Of a DNA stretch of 38,412 nucleotides, positions 17,467 through 23,712 are shown piece after piece; position 1 is the first letter of the stretch, and every line of letters begins with the position of its first letter. The notes under the pieces were generated by a model, which saw nothing but the letters and a program-made list of their open reading frames with translations, did no database searches and had not been told where the DNA came from. Source of the stretch: a virus; the IMG/VR virus record IMGVR_UViG_3300044625_000541, positions 1 to 38,412 of that record. One strand, 5' to 3'. The position numbers were made by a program, and so were the translations under genes.

Positions 17467-17720
17467 TTCGTGAGTTGCGTTGTTTCGGTTATCTTCTCAA
17501 TCTTCGCCCAATAGTCCCTTGCCTTTATGTCCCCGTGACCGTTCACATGGATGCCGCGTTCCGCATACCACTTTTGGAGCTGTAGGTAATAACAGGCTTT
17601 CTGAATCTCTTCTTCCGTTAGTACGATAGATCGAATCTCGGCCTCTTGGCGTTGCCTTACTTGGTCGTAGTCGTTAGACGCTGCGGTGTTAAAGTCTCCT
17701 TCGTTATTTGATAGCGCCAT
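17463..17720 (-). CDS. small helical protein (85 aa)
   Basis: No family is recognised. The N-terminal part is rich in N, D and Q, followed by helices (EAEIRSIVLTEEEIQKACYY and DIKARDYWAKIEKITE). It overlaps the HNH gene by 4 bp and may be co-translated with it. Confidence 0.65.
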   Translation of the reverse strand: MALSNNEGDFNTAASNDYDQVRQRQEAEIRSIVLTEEEIQKACYYLQLQKWYAERGIHVNGHGDIKARDYWAKIEKITETTQLTK

Positions 17721-17724
17721 AATT

Positions 17725-17811
17725 CTATTTTAATTTATTTATAAATCCAGCCCGAGCAAGCAAATAAGCAACCGTAAAACCTAAACCAAAGCCGATAATT
17801 ATTTGAGTCAT
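17725..17811 (-). CDS. single-pass membrane peptide (28 aa)
   Basis: MTQIIIGFGLGFTVAYLLAR is followed by AGFINKLK and is one membrane helix with a basic end. It lies 4 bp from the next gene in a chain of tightly packed small frames. Its small size limits certainty. Confidence 0.4.
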   Translation of the reverse strand: MTQIIIGFGLGFTVAYLLARAGFINKLK

Positions 17812-17820
17812 TCTATTTCG

Positions 17821-17916
17821 TCATAGGCCGTCCCGTTCAGATTTATATCTTTCAACGGTATAGGCATGAGATTCTAGTATCTCTTTTAATCTGGTTTCTA
17901 ATCCTGTTTTTTCCAT
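17821..17916 (-). CDS. short helical peptide (31 aa)
   Basis: MEKTGLETRLKEILESHAYT and VERYKSERDGL form a charged helix. The start lies one base from the stop of the 52-residue frame and the peptide belongs to the packed chain at 17.7-18.3 kb. Function unknown. Confidence 0.4.
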   Translation of the reverse strand: MEKTGLETRLKEILESHAYTVERYKSERDGL

Positions 17917-17917
17917 T

Positions 17918-18076
17918 TTATCCAATGTGTATGCAAACGTGCCACCAAATTAACATAAATCTGATGCCCCAGTTATGAATCTGTATTCCGAAATTCCACC
18001 ATCTATGCCCTATCATTAACAAAAACCTTTCGCTATTGTGGCAGATAATTTGTGACTTAAGTACGTGTATTTCCAT
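17918..18076 (-). CDS. small W/H-rich protein (52 aa)
   Basis: The frame begins MEIHVLKSQIICHNSERFLL and ends with IRFMLIWWHVCIHIG, unusually rich in W, H and I. It starts inside a 21-bp direct repeat (18070-18090) that also covers the start of the preceding gene, so its start may have arisen by duplication. Whether it is functional is unclear. Confidence 0.4.
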   Translation of the reverse strand: MEIHVLKSQIICHNSERFLLMIGHRWWNFGIQIHNWGIRFMLIWWHVCIHIG

Positions 18077-18087
18077 ATCGTTAAAGT

Positions 18088-18255
18088 CTACTCAACTTCC
18101 ATTTCTTCCCATTCATATCCCCTGTCTTTATGGTCATCACAAAATTTAATTGCTATTTCTTTAGTATAGAAAATTCTAATCGTTACTGGCTCTTGATAAT
18201 AATTGCTTTTATCAATTACACAATAAACTACTTTTAAATCGTTTTCTTTTTCCAT
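18088..18255 (-). CDS. small protein (55 aa)
   Basis: The start at 18255 (MEKENDLKVVYCVIDKSNYY) is preferred over an in-frame ATG at 18282 that would overlap the upstream gene. The section VTIRIFYTKEIAIKFCDDHK resembles small alpha/beta phage proteins. The gene is framed by a 21-bp direct repeat at 18249-18269 and 18070-18090. Confidence 0.6.
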   Translation of the reverse strand: MEKENDLKVVYCVIDKSNYYQEPVTIRIFYTKEIAIKFCDDHKDRGYEWEEMEVE

Positions 18256-18259
18256 ATCG

Positions 18260-18859
18260 TTAAAGTCTAATCCACTCGTCAAAGCTAATAAATCCGTCTA
18301 ACTCTTTGCCCGTTATTGGGTCAAAGTTTGCAAGCATCCAACGCCTTCTTAATTCTAACATAACAACATCTTCCTGACTTGGTTGAACCCATCCGCTGGA
18401 ATAACTTACCTTTTTAGGCTTCCTTTGGCCGTTTTCTTTGATGTAATTCTCTGACAAAGCAGGAACCTTTTTGAAGTCCGAAAGCGAGTTCATAAAGTCC
18501 TGTATCATTTTTTCGGTTTCGGGTGTCGTGTCGGCTGGCACCTCAAACTCTACTTTCTTCATCTTCACGTTTTGATGCTCGCGCTCGATGCGGTCGGCTT
18601 CTCTTTCCAAAGTTATTCTCATCCACTCGCTAATCGTGTCCGGTGTTAGCCGCCAATTCTTTTCGCCCGTACTTGGGGGGCGTTCTAAGCACTTAACTAA
18701 TACCTCCACAGGTTCGTACTTGTATCGCTCTATCGTGTCCTCGGCTAGAAGGATACAGGCTTCTTCGTCAAAATTAGGTATCTGGTACATTCTGGCTATT
18801 TTTAAAATCAATAGCGCAATATGCCCTTCTAACTTTTCCCTATTGGTTTGTTCCTTCAT
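18260..18859 (-). CDS. replication-region protein of unknown family (199 aa)
   Basis: The gene follows the replisome-organiser-like gene with a 20-bp overlap, if the start at 18859 (MKEQTNREKLEGHIALLILK) is used. An upstream in-frame ATG at 18928 would give 222 residues but the extra part looks like out-of-frame sequence of the neighbour. The protein has helices with DEEACILLAEDTIERYKYEP, and a C-terminus with LDGFISFDEWIRL. I do not see a Walker motif. A helicase-loader or replication accessory role is only suggested by its neighbour. Confidence 0.7.
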   Translation of the reverse strand: MKEQTNREKLEGHIALLILKIARMYQIPNFDEEACILLAEDTIERYKYEPVEVLVKCLERPPSTGEKNWRLTPDTISEWMRITLEREADRIEREHQNVKMKKVEFEVPADTTPETEKMIQDFMNSLSDFKKVPALSENYIKENGQRKPKKVSYSSGWVQPSQEDVVMLELRRRWMLANFDPITGKELDGFISFDEWIRL

Positions 18860-19529
18860 GATAGTGCCTGGCTTTAAGGAGGCTGGCAAATTTGTCTTTG
18901 TCGAATTTAACCCCGTTTGATTTTCCATTGTTTTGTTGTTTTAGTTCAAATAATCCTTGCCATGAATTGGATATACTTTCCTCGATCATTTTGATTGCTG
19001 TTGCCTCTGGATGTTCGGATAGCTTTTTGAGTGCAGCTTGTTCGCTCATCACCGACCTGTAAGGTTTGCCAATCTGCTTTCGGTATGTAATCCAATTTGA
19101 CCAAGCTCTTTCAAAATTTTCGCTTTCAAAAGGTTTAATTACAATTGTATTTATATTTTCAATTTCATTTCCATTTCCATCTTCCAAGTGTTGAACACTT
19201 GTTTTTGACTTCTTTTTGATATGTTTTTTACTTGTTTCTACTTTACCCAAACGATTCTTTGATCTGGAGTCAGAAAAGGCCTTTCTCTTGTTTATCTCTA
19301 ATTCTAGGCGCGCATTAAAATATTTTCCGTTTTCATCTCGCACGAATTTGTCAAAGATTTGTTCATCTTTTGTTTTACATATGATTAACATATCTTTTTC
19401 ATGTAAATGACCTGTCAAATGCTGGGCGCAAAGTAATCTGATATACTTTCCTACCTGTTCATTATCCATGAACATAGTGCCAGACATGAAGTTATCAGAA
19501 TAAAAAAGGAAAGCCGGGTCTTTTGCCAT
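18840..19529 (-). CDS. replisome organiser / replication initiation-like protein (229 aa)
   Basis: The N-terminus MAKDPAFLFYSDNFMSGTMF with DNEQVGKYIRLLCAQ matches the winged-helix start of DUF1376-type phage replication proteins. A basic, low-complexity linker (KKHIKKKSKTSVQHLEDGNG) leads to a C-terminal domain (FERAWSNWITYRKQIGKPYR) similar to DnaD-like or organiser C-domains. The start at 19529 is chosen because family similarity begins there; the in-frame extension to 19637 runs through a long hairpin. The protein probably loads host replication machinery at the phage origin. Confidence 0.75.
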   Translation of the reverse strand: MAKDPAFLFYSDNFMSGTMFMDNEQVGKYIRLLCAQHLTGHLHEKDMLIICKTKDEQIFDKFVRDENGKYFNARLELEINKRKAFSDSRSKNRLGKVETSKKHIKKKSKTSVQHLEDGNGNEIENINTIVIKPFESENFERAWSNWITYRKQIGKPYRSVMSEQAALKKLSEHPEATAIKMIEESISNSWQGLFELKQQNNGKSNGVKFDKDKFASLLKARHYHEGTNQ

Positions 19530-19538
19530 AAAATAAAT

Positions 19539-19583
19539 AACCCTTGTCGGGTTTGAGATTGCGGCTCGCCCCCTACAAGGGTT
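19539..19583 (-). promoter_or_regulatory. long hairpin directly before the replisome-organiser start
   Basis: On the minus strand AACCCTTGT at one end pairs with ACAAGGGTT at the other, and GGG/CCC extends the stem after a single mismatch. The 3' arm is followed by ATTTATTTT and then the ATG at 19529, so the stem ends 9 nt from the start codon. It could be a terminator, an attenuator, or a translational operator that covers the ribosome site. Confidence 0.65.
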
Positions 19584-19757
19584 TTCATTAATGCTTTTAC
19601 GCCTCCGCAATAGGCTACCGATCATTTCGGTACACAAATATAAAAATAAAAACGGGATTCGCTACGTCCCAGAGCTAACTTTTGATCGCGTCCCTTCGCC
19701 TTTATAAACATTACGTTTCCCGAGATCACGTCTACTCGTTATCGTCCTATGCTCTAG
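19584..19757. other. non-coding stretch ahead of the replication genes
   Basis: Together with the hairpin and the tRNA-like element this forms a 329-bp gene-free region (19530-19858). This part shows no convincing reading frame. It holds short GC-rich words (for example GATCACGTCTACTCG) and an AT-rich run near 19630-19655. A replication origin would fit this location next to the organiser gene, but no iterated binding sites are evident. Confidence 0.35.
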
Positions 19758-19837
19758 TGGAGTAAACGGGGAATCGAACCCCGCAATACAGCCCGGCAGG
19801 TTAGTCCCTGCTGCTTAGGCTATCGGGAAAACACTCC
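19758..19837 (-). tRNA. tRNA-like element, class and anticodon not resolved
   Basis: The 3' half is tRNA-like: a T-arm CGGGG-TTCGATT-CCCCG, then TTTACTCC and A. The 5' end GGAGTGT pairs with the 3' TTACTCC in six of seven positions (one G-T). The middle does not give a standard cloverleaf: CCCG/CGGG encloses a hairpin GCAGG-GACTAA-CCTGC. A convincing D-arm and anticodon loop are missing. It may be a degenerate tRNA, a tRNA with an insertion, or another tRNA-mimicking RNA. CCA is not encoded. Confidence 0.45.
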
Positions 19838-19858
19838 GATGCCGCTACCCCGTATAAT

Positions 19859-20089
19859 TTACAGTTCAAAAAATCCTTTCAACTCTGGATTATTCTCTAC
19901 AAATCCGTGGAGCATACCGCCAATGTCATCGCGTCTCCCACGAATGTATCGGCTGCAAAGTTCGTCCTTGCCAGCGACAAAGAGGTAGTTGTATTCGTGT
20001 TTGTCCATGAACTCGACTAGAGGCTTTAACAGGCTCAATAGCTCATGGTGGTTACTTTCTTTTACTGGTGTGAATATTTCTGTTTGCAT
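19859..20089 (-). CDS. small early protein (76 aa)
   Basis: No family is recognised. The sequence contains a helical N-half (HELLSLLKPLVEFMDKHEYN) and RYIRGRRDDIGGMLHGFVEN toward the end. It lies 3 bp after the next upstream gene and just before the tRNA-like element. Confidence 0.6.
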   Translation of the reverse strand: MQTEIFTPVKESNHHELLSLLKPLVEFMDKHEYNYLFVAGKDELCSRYIRGRRDDIGGMLHGFVENNPELKGFFEL

Positions 20090-20092
20090 AAT

Positions 20093-20347
20093 TTACAGTT
20101 CGTTTGTTGCTTTTTCAACACTTGAAACCATATCCTCAAACTCTGATCCTTTTTGATAGTCAGGGTGTACCCTGACGGATAGACAAAGTCTTTCTACCGA
20201 CTTAATCAGTTGTTGATATTTGTCTTGAGGACAGATTGCAAAATTGCCCGCTGATACCTTGTAATCACTTGGCATCTTGAATGACCAAATACACTTTTTA
20301 AAATTGGCATCATCTGCCGTTCCGAATTGCGCTTTTAGTTTTGACAT
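20093..20347 (-). CDS. small early protein (84 aa)
   Basis: No family is recognised. It is a mixed alpha/beta protein with the section KMPSDYKVSAGNFAICPQDK and a helical C-terminus (FEDMVSSVEKATNEL). It stands in the packed early operon, 11 bp after the 58-residue gene. Confidence 0.6.
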   Translation of the reverse strand: MSKLKAQFGTADDANFKKCIWSFKMPSDYKVSAGNFAICPQDKYQQLIKSVERLCLSVRVHPDYQKGSEFEDMVSSVEKATNEL

Positions 20348-20358
20348 AGTTTTATTTT

Positions 20359-20535
20359 TTACAGTTCAATTATCGTCCTACGTTCGGCCTTGTTGCCTTT
20401 CATAAAAGCTGCAAAGCGGTTCATTTCCTTTACGTCACGCGCTGCATATTTGCGCCCGTTCCATGTTACAAAATACTTTCTTTTTGTGTGACCTTTGTAG
20501 GCTACCTGAATAACGGGCAAATCTGATCGGCTCAT
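20359..20535 (-). CDS. small basic protein (58 aa)
   Basis: The frame begins MSRSDLPVIQVAYKGHTKRK and continues YFVTWNGRKYAARDVKEMNR. Its start overlaps the stop of the 166-residue gene (TAATG) and nothing else fills this 190-bp gap. High charge suggests a nucleic-acid or protein-binding role; function unknown. Confidence 0.6.
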   Translation of the reverse strand: MSRSDLPVIQVAYKGHTKRKYFVTWNGRKYAARDVKEMNRFAAFMKGNKAERRTIIEL

Positions 20536-21035
20536 TAGTATTCAATGTTTTCGTTCCAGCAAATTATCTGTCCAAAAAAAACGTCTTTAAAGCCTTTTTG
20601 AGTTGGATTTCCAAACCAGTCTAAAAAATCTTTAGTACTTAATCCGTCATTTTTAGCCAACTCTTTATAATCAATTGGAAACATCATTCCGCTATAATTT
20701 ATCCAATGAGCAATAGTATGAATGCGAATATCCCAAACCTTCTTTATCTCAATGTCTGGCGCAATAATAATCTGCTTTGATTGGTAAGGCTTTCCAGACC
20801 ATACACGGGGCGAAAATTTATCGCCTACTTTCCATCGGTGACCAGCGCGGATAGTGTGGTGTTTAGCCTCGCAGATGTAATACATTTCATTTGAAAATAT
20901 TTTATTTAGTATGTCCCAAGGCTTTAATCCTTGCTCGTGTAGTGATCTTGTTATCTTTTCCACAAAATAAGTTGGCTCACCTTTACGCGGATGGTAGCTA
21001 GGGAATACCCGGCTGAATGTTAATACTTTGCTCAT
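20535..21035 (-). CDS. conserved early phage protein, possibly ASCH/PUA-like (166 aa)
   Basis: The N-terminus MSKVLTFSRVFPSYHPRKGE is one I associate with conserved hypothetical proteins of Bacteroidetes phages. The middle (KHHTIRAGHRWKVGDKFSPR followed by VWSGKPYQSK) resembles the ASCH fold, where GDKF and a beta strand line an RNA-binding groove. It overlaps the genes on both sides by 1-4 bp. RNA binding is therefore a tentative suggestion. Confidence 0.65.
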   Translation of the reverse strand: MSKVLTFSRVFPSYHPRKGEPTYFVEKITRSLHEQGLKPWDILNKIFSNEMYYICEAKHHTIRAGHRWKVGDKFSPRVWSGKPYQSKQIIIAPDIEIKKVWDIRIHTIAHWINYSGMMFPIDYKELAKNDGLSTKDFLDWFGNPTQKGFKDVFFGQIICWNENIEY

Positions 21036-21244
21036 TGCTTCAATCCTTTATAGTAAGTTTCAATTAGTTCCTCATCGCTGTAAACCTCCGCGCTAATGTC
21101 AACAATAAACTTGCCTGAAGTAGACCTGAATATGTAGTGGAAGAAGTCGCTAAAGTCTACCTTCGTGGAGTTATCCCATGCAAACCTGACAGCCTTGTCG
21201 ATGGTGTCGAATTTCTGTGGGTATTCGGTTAAGATGGTTCCCAT
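21032..21244 (-). CDS. small early protein (70 aa)
   Basis: No family is recognised. It is acidic, with FDTIDKAVRFAWDNSTKVDF and a C-terminal helix (YSDEELIETYYKGLKQ). The start overlaps the previous stop by one base and the stop overlaps the next start by 4 bp. Confidence 0.6.
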   Translation of the reverse strand: MGTILTEYPQKFDTIDKAVRFAWDNSTKVDFSDFFHYIFRSTSGKFIVDISAEVYSDEELIETYYKGLKQ

Positions 21245-21585
21245 TATTGTTTTAGCTTTACAACTAGGTCACCGCCAAAAACATCTAGCACGTACTTTTT
21301 TCTGCACTTTCCGCATGACGCAATATTTCCTTGCATTTCTTCAATTACATCGTCATCGTTACCTATTTCTCTATCATGGAAATAAACCCCACCACCACAA
21401 ACGCATTCGATTGAAACAGATACTTTTACTACCTCTTCAATATCTGGATAAACTACCATTCCGTCACCAGTAAGCTCATCCATAGTTCTTTTCGCCTCGT
21501 TAATCAATTTAATTTGTTCTTTGTTTCCAAACTCAATAGGGATAACCCGGTCACCCTCATAAAACTTTCCTTCAATTAGTCTCAT
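21244..21585 (-). CDS. zinc-binding-like early protein (113 aa)
   Basis: Two cysteine pairs (CVCGGG near residue 57 and CGKCRKKY near residue 93) suggest a zinc ribbon. The N-half contains EGDRVIPIEFGNKEQIKLIN. It is coupled to neighbours by 1-4 bp overlaps. The function is unknown. Confidence 0.6.
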   Translation of the reverse strand: MRLIEGKFYEGDRVIPIEFGNKEQIKLINEAKRTMDELTGDGMVVYPDIEEVVKVSVSIECVCGGGVYFHDREIGNDDDVIEEMQGNIASCGKCRKKYVLDVFGGDLVVKLKQ

Positions 21586-21797
21586 TTTACTTTGGGTTTA
21601 GTGTAAACATACTTCGCAAATTTAACAGGATGTAGGTACTGCATCTGAGTGTCAATGTTGTGACCGTCTGCGCGGAGGTCGTTGATCCTAGAGGCTAGGC
21701 GGTAGACCCCGTAAAGGTTTAGGGCTTCCATTGGCATGATACACTTGTGTTTCTTCAAGTGATCGAGAATCATTTTGTTTTGGCTTTCTGTTTTCAT
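21582..21797 (-). CDS. winged-helix (HTH) protein (71 aa)
   Basis: The sequence KMILDHLKKHKCIMPMEALN, then LYGVYRLASRINDLRADGHN, matches the small helix-turn-helix family in phages in which the motif NxxGxxRLAxRIxxLR/KxxG forms the recognition helix. It probably binds DNA, and is a candidate regulator of the early operon; no gene target is shown by the sequence. Confidence 0.75.
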   Translation of the reverse strand: MKTESQNKMILDHLKKHKCIMPMEALNLYGVYRLASRINDLRADGHNIDTQMQYLHPVKFAKYVYTKPKVK

Positions 21798-22048
21798 TTG
21801 TTCAGGATTAATTTTTTAACAACTCTTACAATTAACATCGACATAGGAATACCCAACCCGATCAACGTCCAACCAAGCTGCCACATGGGGCTAATCGAGT
21901 CTATACGCTTTGCGTACATCACAACCAAGCCTATCAAAATGGAAACAAAGAATGGCAAGAAAAAAAAGAACACAACGCACATTATCCACGGGTCAAATTG
22001 GTCGCGGTCTGGCTCGTATGGCAGGCACTTGTATTTTACGTTTCTCAT
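21794..22048 (-). CDS. membrane protein with two helices (84 aa)
   Basis: Two hydrophobic segments, IMCVVFFFFLPFFVSILIGL and WTLIGLGIPMSMLIVRVV, follow a charged N-terminus. It is placed in the early operon with a 4-bp overlap. It may act at the host membrane during early infection; that is inference. Confidence 0.65.
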   Translation of the reverse strand: MRNVKYKCLPYEPDRDQFDPWIMCVVFFFFLPFFVSILIGLVVMYAKRIDSISPMWQLGWTLIGLGIPMSMLIVRVVKKLILNK

Positions 22049-22049
22049 A

Positions 22050-22253
22050 TCAACTGATTTTGCGTTTAGCTTCCCAATGTTGCATAAATGTTTTCTTTAT
22101 CAATTCAGCGTATTCTTCAGCTTCCTGTTTAGTGAAATGACTAATAGGGAAGCCGTCATTTACTTTAAATCCATCTTGCTTTAACCCTGCCTCTTGTTTA
22201 AATCTTACAAAGTTTGGCATCATCGGAGGTAGTACTTCAAATTTCTTTTCCAT
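22050..22253 (-). CDS. small early protein (67 aa)
   Basis: No family is recognised. The protein is basic and helical at its C-terminus (FTKQEAEEYAELIKKTFMQH). It is separated by one base from each neighbour. Confidence 0.6.
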   Translation of the reverse strand: MEKKFEVLPPMMPNFVRFKQEAGLKQDGFKVNDGFPISHFTKQEAEEYAELIKKTFMQHWEAKRKIS

Positions 22254-22254
22254 A

Positions 22255-22476
22255 TCAAAATTTAATTAGTGGCTTAACTGGAGTAGTAGGGGAGGCAAAG
22301 AAAGAACCGCTATCAGTTGTAACTATGTAGTTGTTTTCTCCTTTCTGGTAGAAAGTGTAAACAGTCCCTCCCGTGTGTCTCAATCTAAAAGTTGCCCCTT
22401 CAGTCAGGTCTTTGAGAAAGCATTCGCGGCCTTCCATTACTTGTTTAGTTTTTTTTTCATTGCTTTTGTTTTTCAT
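22255..22476 (-). CDS. small beta-rich early protein (73 aa)
   Basis: The section GATFRLRHTGGTVYTFYQKG with ENNYIVTTDSGSFFAS is a string of short strands typical of small SH3-like phage proteins. It overlaps its upstream neighbour by 4 bp. The function is unknown. Confidence 0.6.
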   Translation of the reverse strand: MKNKSNEKKTKQVMEGRECFLKDLTEGATFRLRHTGGTVYTFYQKGENNYIVTTDSGSFFASPTTPVKPLIKF

Positions 22477-22673
22477 TTAGATTTCTTGGCTTCATTAGTT
22501 AAAAATTGAATCTGTGAAATTCTAATCGGGTAAACAGACTCTCCCATAATGTTAGTCTCGATTTTACCTTTGTCTATTTCTTCACAAGTAAAAACGTTTT
22601 CTGATTTGCTTTTGATCCTTAACCGTTCACCGTCTAAAAGATGATAAACGAAATCGCCTATACTTAATGTCAT
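22473..22673 (-). CDS. small beta-rich early protein (66 aa)
   Basis: MTLSIGDFVYHLLDGERLRI with VFTCEEIDKGKIET suggests another small SH3-like barrel, similar in layout to the next gene downstream. It starts inside the stop of the 41-residue basic protein (ATGA). Confidence 0.6.
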   Translation of the reverse strand: MTLSIGDFVYHLLDGERLRIKSKSENVFTCEEIDKGKIETNIMGESVYPIRISQIQFLTNEAKKSK

Positions 22674-22795
22674 GGTTTTGAATTTAAATCCTTCACTTCT
22701 TCAACTTTTGAAAGTCTGATTCGCATTAACTTAGTCGGCTCTTTTCGCTTGCGACCAGCTCCATTACGCTTGCCTCCGTGTGATTTTTTTTTCAT
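22670..22795 (-). CDS. small basic protein with GAGRK motif (41 aa)
   Basis: The frame MKKKSHGGKRNGAGRKRKEP followed by TKLMRIRLSKVEEVKDLN resembles the common phage pattern GGxRxGAGRKxxEPTxxxRxxxxxVExxK of small DNA-binding (ribbon-helix-helix-like) proteins. Its stop overlaps the next start as ATGA. Confidence 0.65.
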   Translation of the reverse strand: MKKKSHGGKRNGAGRKRKEPTKLMRIRLSKVEEVKDLNSKP

Positions 22796-22808
22796 TTGGT
22801 TTGTTGTT

Positions 22809-23018
22809 TTAGTCATTATGCAATTCTGCGTATTTATTTGTTAAAGTAACAAATCTGTCCATTGTAATTCCAAACCAAACTTCATAACCATCAGAAGTAT
22901 AAGATCCACCAAACTCAAAAAACTTTGGTGATTTTCCGCTTCCACCTAATCGAGCATTGCATCCTAAATTTTCTGCTTTGTCGTTAAACTCGTTTCTGAT
23001 TTTCATTTTTGTTGTCAT
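22809..23018 (-). CDS. small early protein (69 aa)
   Basis: The protein is basic at the N-terminus (MTTKMKIRNEFNDKAENLGC) and shows a glycine-rich middle (NARLGGSGKSPKFFEFGGSY). It is the first gene after the promoter at 23042-23072. The function is unknown. Confidence 0.6.
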   Translation of the reverse strand: MTTKMKIRNEFNDKAENLGCNARLGGSGKSPKFFEFGGSYTSDGYEVWFGITMDRFVTLTNKYAELHND

Positions 23019-23041
23019 TGCTTTAGCGTTTAATTATGATG

Positions 23042-23083
23042 TAAATATACAGCGACAACTTGAATATTGCAACAAATTTCAAG
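23042..23083 (-). promoter_or_regulatory. early promoter with overlapping inverted repeat
   Basis: On the minus strand TTG (complement of 23070-23072), a 20-bp spacer and TATATTTA (complement of 23042-23049) match the Bacteroidetes TTG/TAnnTTTG consensus with one difference. An inverted repeat CTTGAA-N13-TTCAAG (23059-23083) covers the spacer and -33 box and could be an operator. The leader to the ATG at 23018 would be about 18 nt. The surrounding 23019-23146 is very AT-rich and gene-free. Confidence 0.6.
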
Positions 23084-23146
23084 ATTATTTTATAATTATT
23101 TTTTTTATTCTCAAAAAACCCTGTTTTTAGGCTAATTTCGCGCTTT

Positions 23147-23287
23147 TTAGATTACAATTAAATAGCCGAAAAATGGAAGTTTCCAGTCAAAAATTGCTTT
23201 CCAGTTGAAAACATACTCAACTGACTTAACGTCTCGCTTCATTATATCGCGCCTGACGGCTTCGATGTCGGTGGTGAATAGGGTCAT
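23147..23287 (-). CDS. small protein, paralogue of 24971-25126 (46 aa)
   Basis: The frame reads MTLFTTDIEAVRRDIMKRDV and then KSVEYVFNWKAIFDWKLPFF. It starts inside the stop of the upstream gene (ATGA). It is clearly similar to the 51-residue protein at 24971-25126: both have MTxFTxxxE, VKSxxxVFNWKAxFxWxLPF and GY. The paralogue pair supports both as real genes. The function is unknown. Confidence 0.75.
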   Translation of the reverse strand: MTLFTTDIEAVRRDIMKRDVKSVEYVFNWKAIFDWKLPFFGYLIVI

Positions 23288-23463
23288 ATCTTAGAGTTAT
23301 TACGTTCACTTGATACCATGCTCTGCCAGATCGTTTGCATCCGATCACGTACACTTGTAGGGTAAATAGCCCGCTCCCACCAATGATTTGCTTTGTCATT
23401 AAAAAAACTTACTTTAAGATACGGCTGCATCATTCCTGTCTTTGAGGTTCGGTTGGCTTTCAT
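23284..23463 (-). CDS. small protein in the recombination operon (59 aa)
   Basis: The start at 23463 (MKANRTSKTGMMQPYLKVSF) lies directly after the stop of the SSB-like gene and avoids a 111-bp overlap that a longer frame would need. It contains WWERAIYPTSVRDRMQTIWQ. The function is unknown. Confidence 0.6.
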   Translation of the reverse strand: MKANRTSKTGMMQPYLKVSFFNDKANHWWERAIYPTSVRDRMQTIWQSMVSSERNNSKI

Positions 23464-23464
23464 A

Positions 23465-23710
23465 TCAAAAAGGTAAATCGTCTTGAACTGAATCTTGCTT
23501 GTGTGGAACGTATGCCCCCGGATCGGCTCTCTTTTCGGATGCTGACAAAGAAAAGAATTTACCTTTTTTGCCATCCTTTACCCATGCTGCAAACTGCCAT
23601 TCTTTGCCGTTTGCATCTTTCCAAGTCCCCTGATAATCTGGATGATTTGTCGCTGTCTTGCGGTCGTTCTTAAAAAGTACACCGCTGTTTGGTTTCTGTT
23701 CGAATGCCAT
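23465..23710 (-). CDS. small protein with SSB-like acidic tip (81 aa)
   Basis: The start at 23710 (MAFEQKPNSGVLFKNDRKTA) is preferred over an upstream ATG that overlaps the nuclease gene. The body has DYQGTWKDANGKEWQFAAWV and GKKGKFFSLSAS, a compact beta-rich fold. The C-terminus QDDLPF resembles the acidic tip of bacterial SSB (DDDIPF), which docks replication and repair proteins. Position next to nuclease and annealing genes fits a DNA-binding or partner-recruiting role. It is much shorter than true SSB. Confidence 0.7.
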   Translation of the reverse strand: MAFEQKPNSGVLFKNDRKTATNHPDYQGTWKDANGKEWQFAAWVKDGKKGKFFSLSASEKRADPGAYVPHKQDSVQDDLPF

Positions 23711-23712
23711 GA

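Noticed and set aside
19530-19637. N-terminal extension of the replisome-organiser frame
   Set aside because: The extension is encoded by the long hairpin and its flank and lacks similarity; the family-like sequence begins at MAKDPAF (19529).
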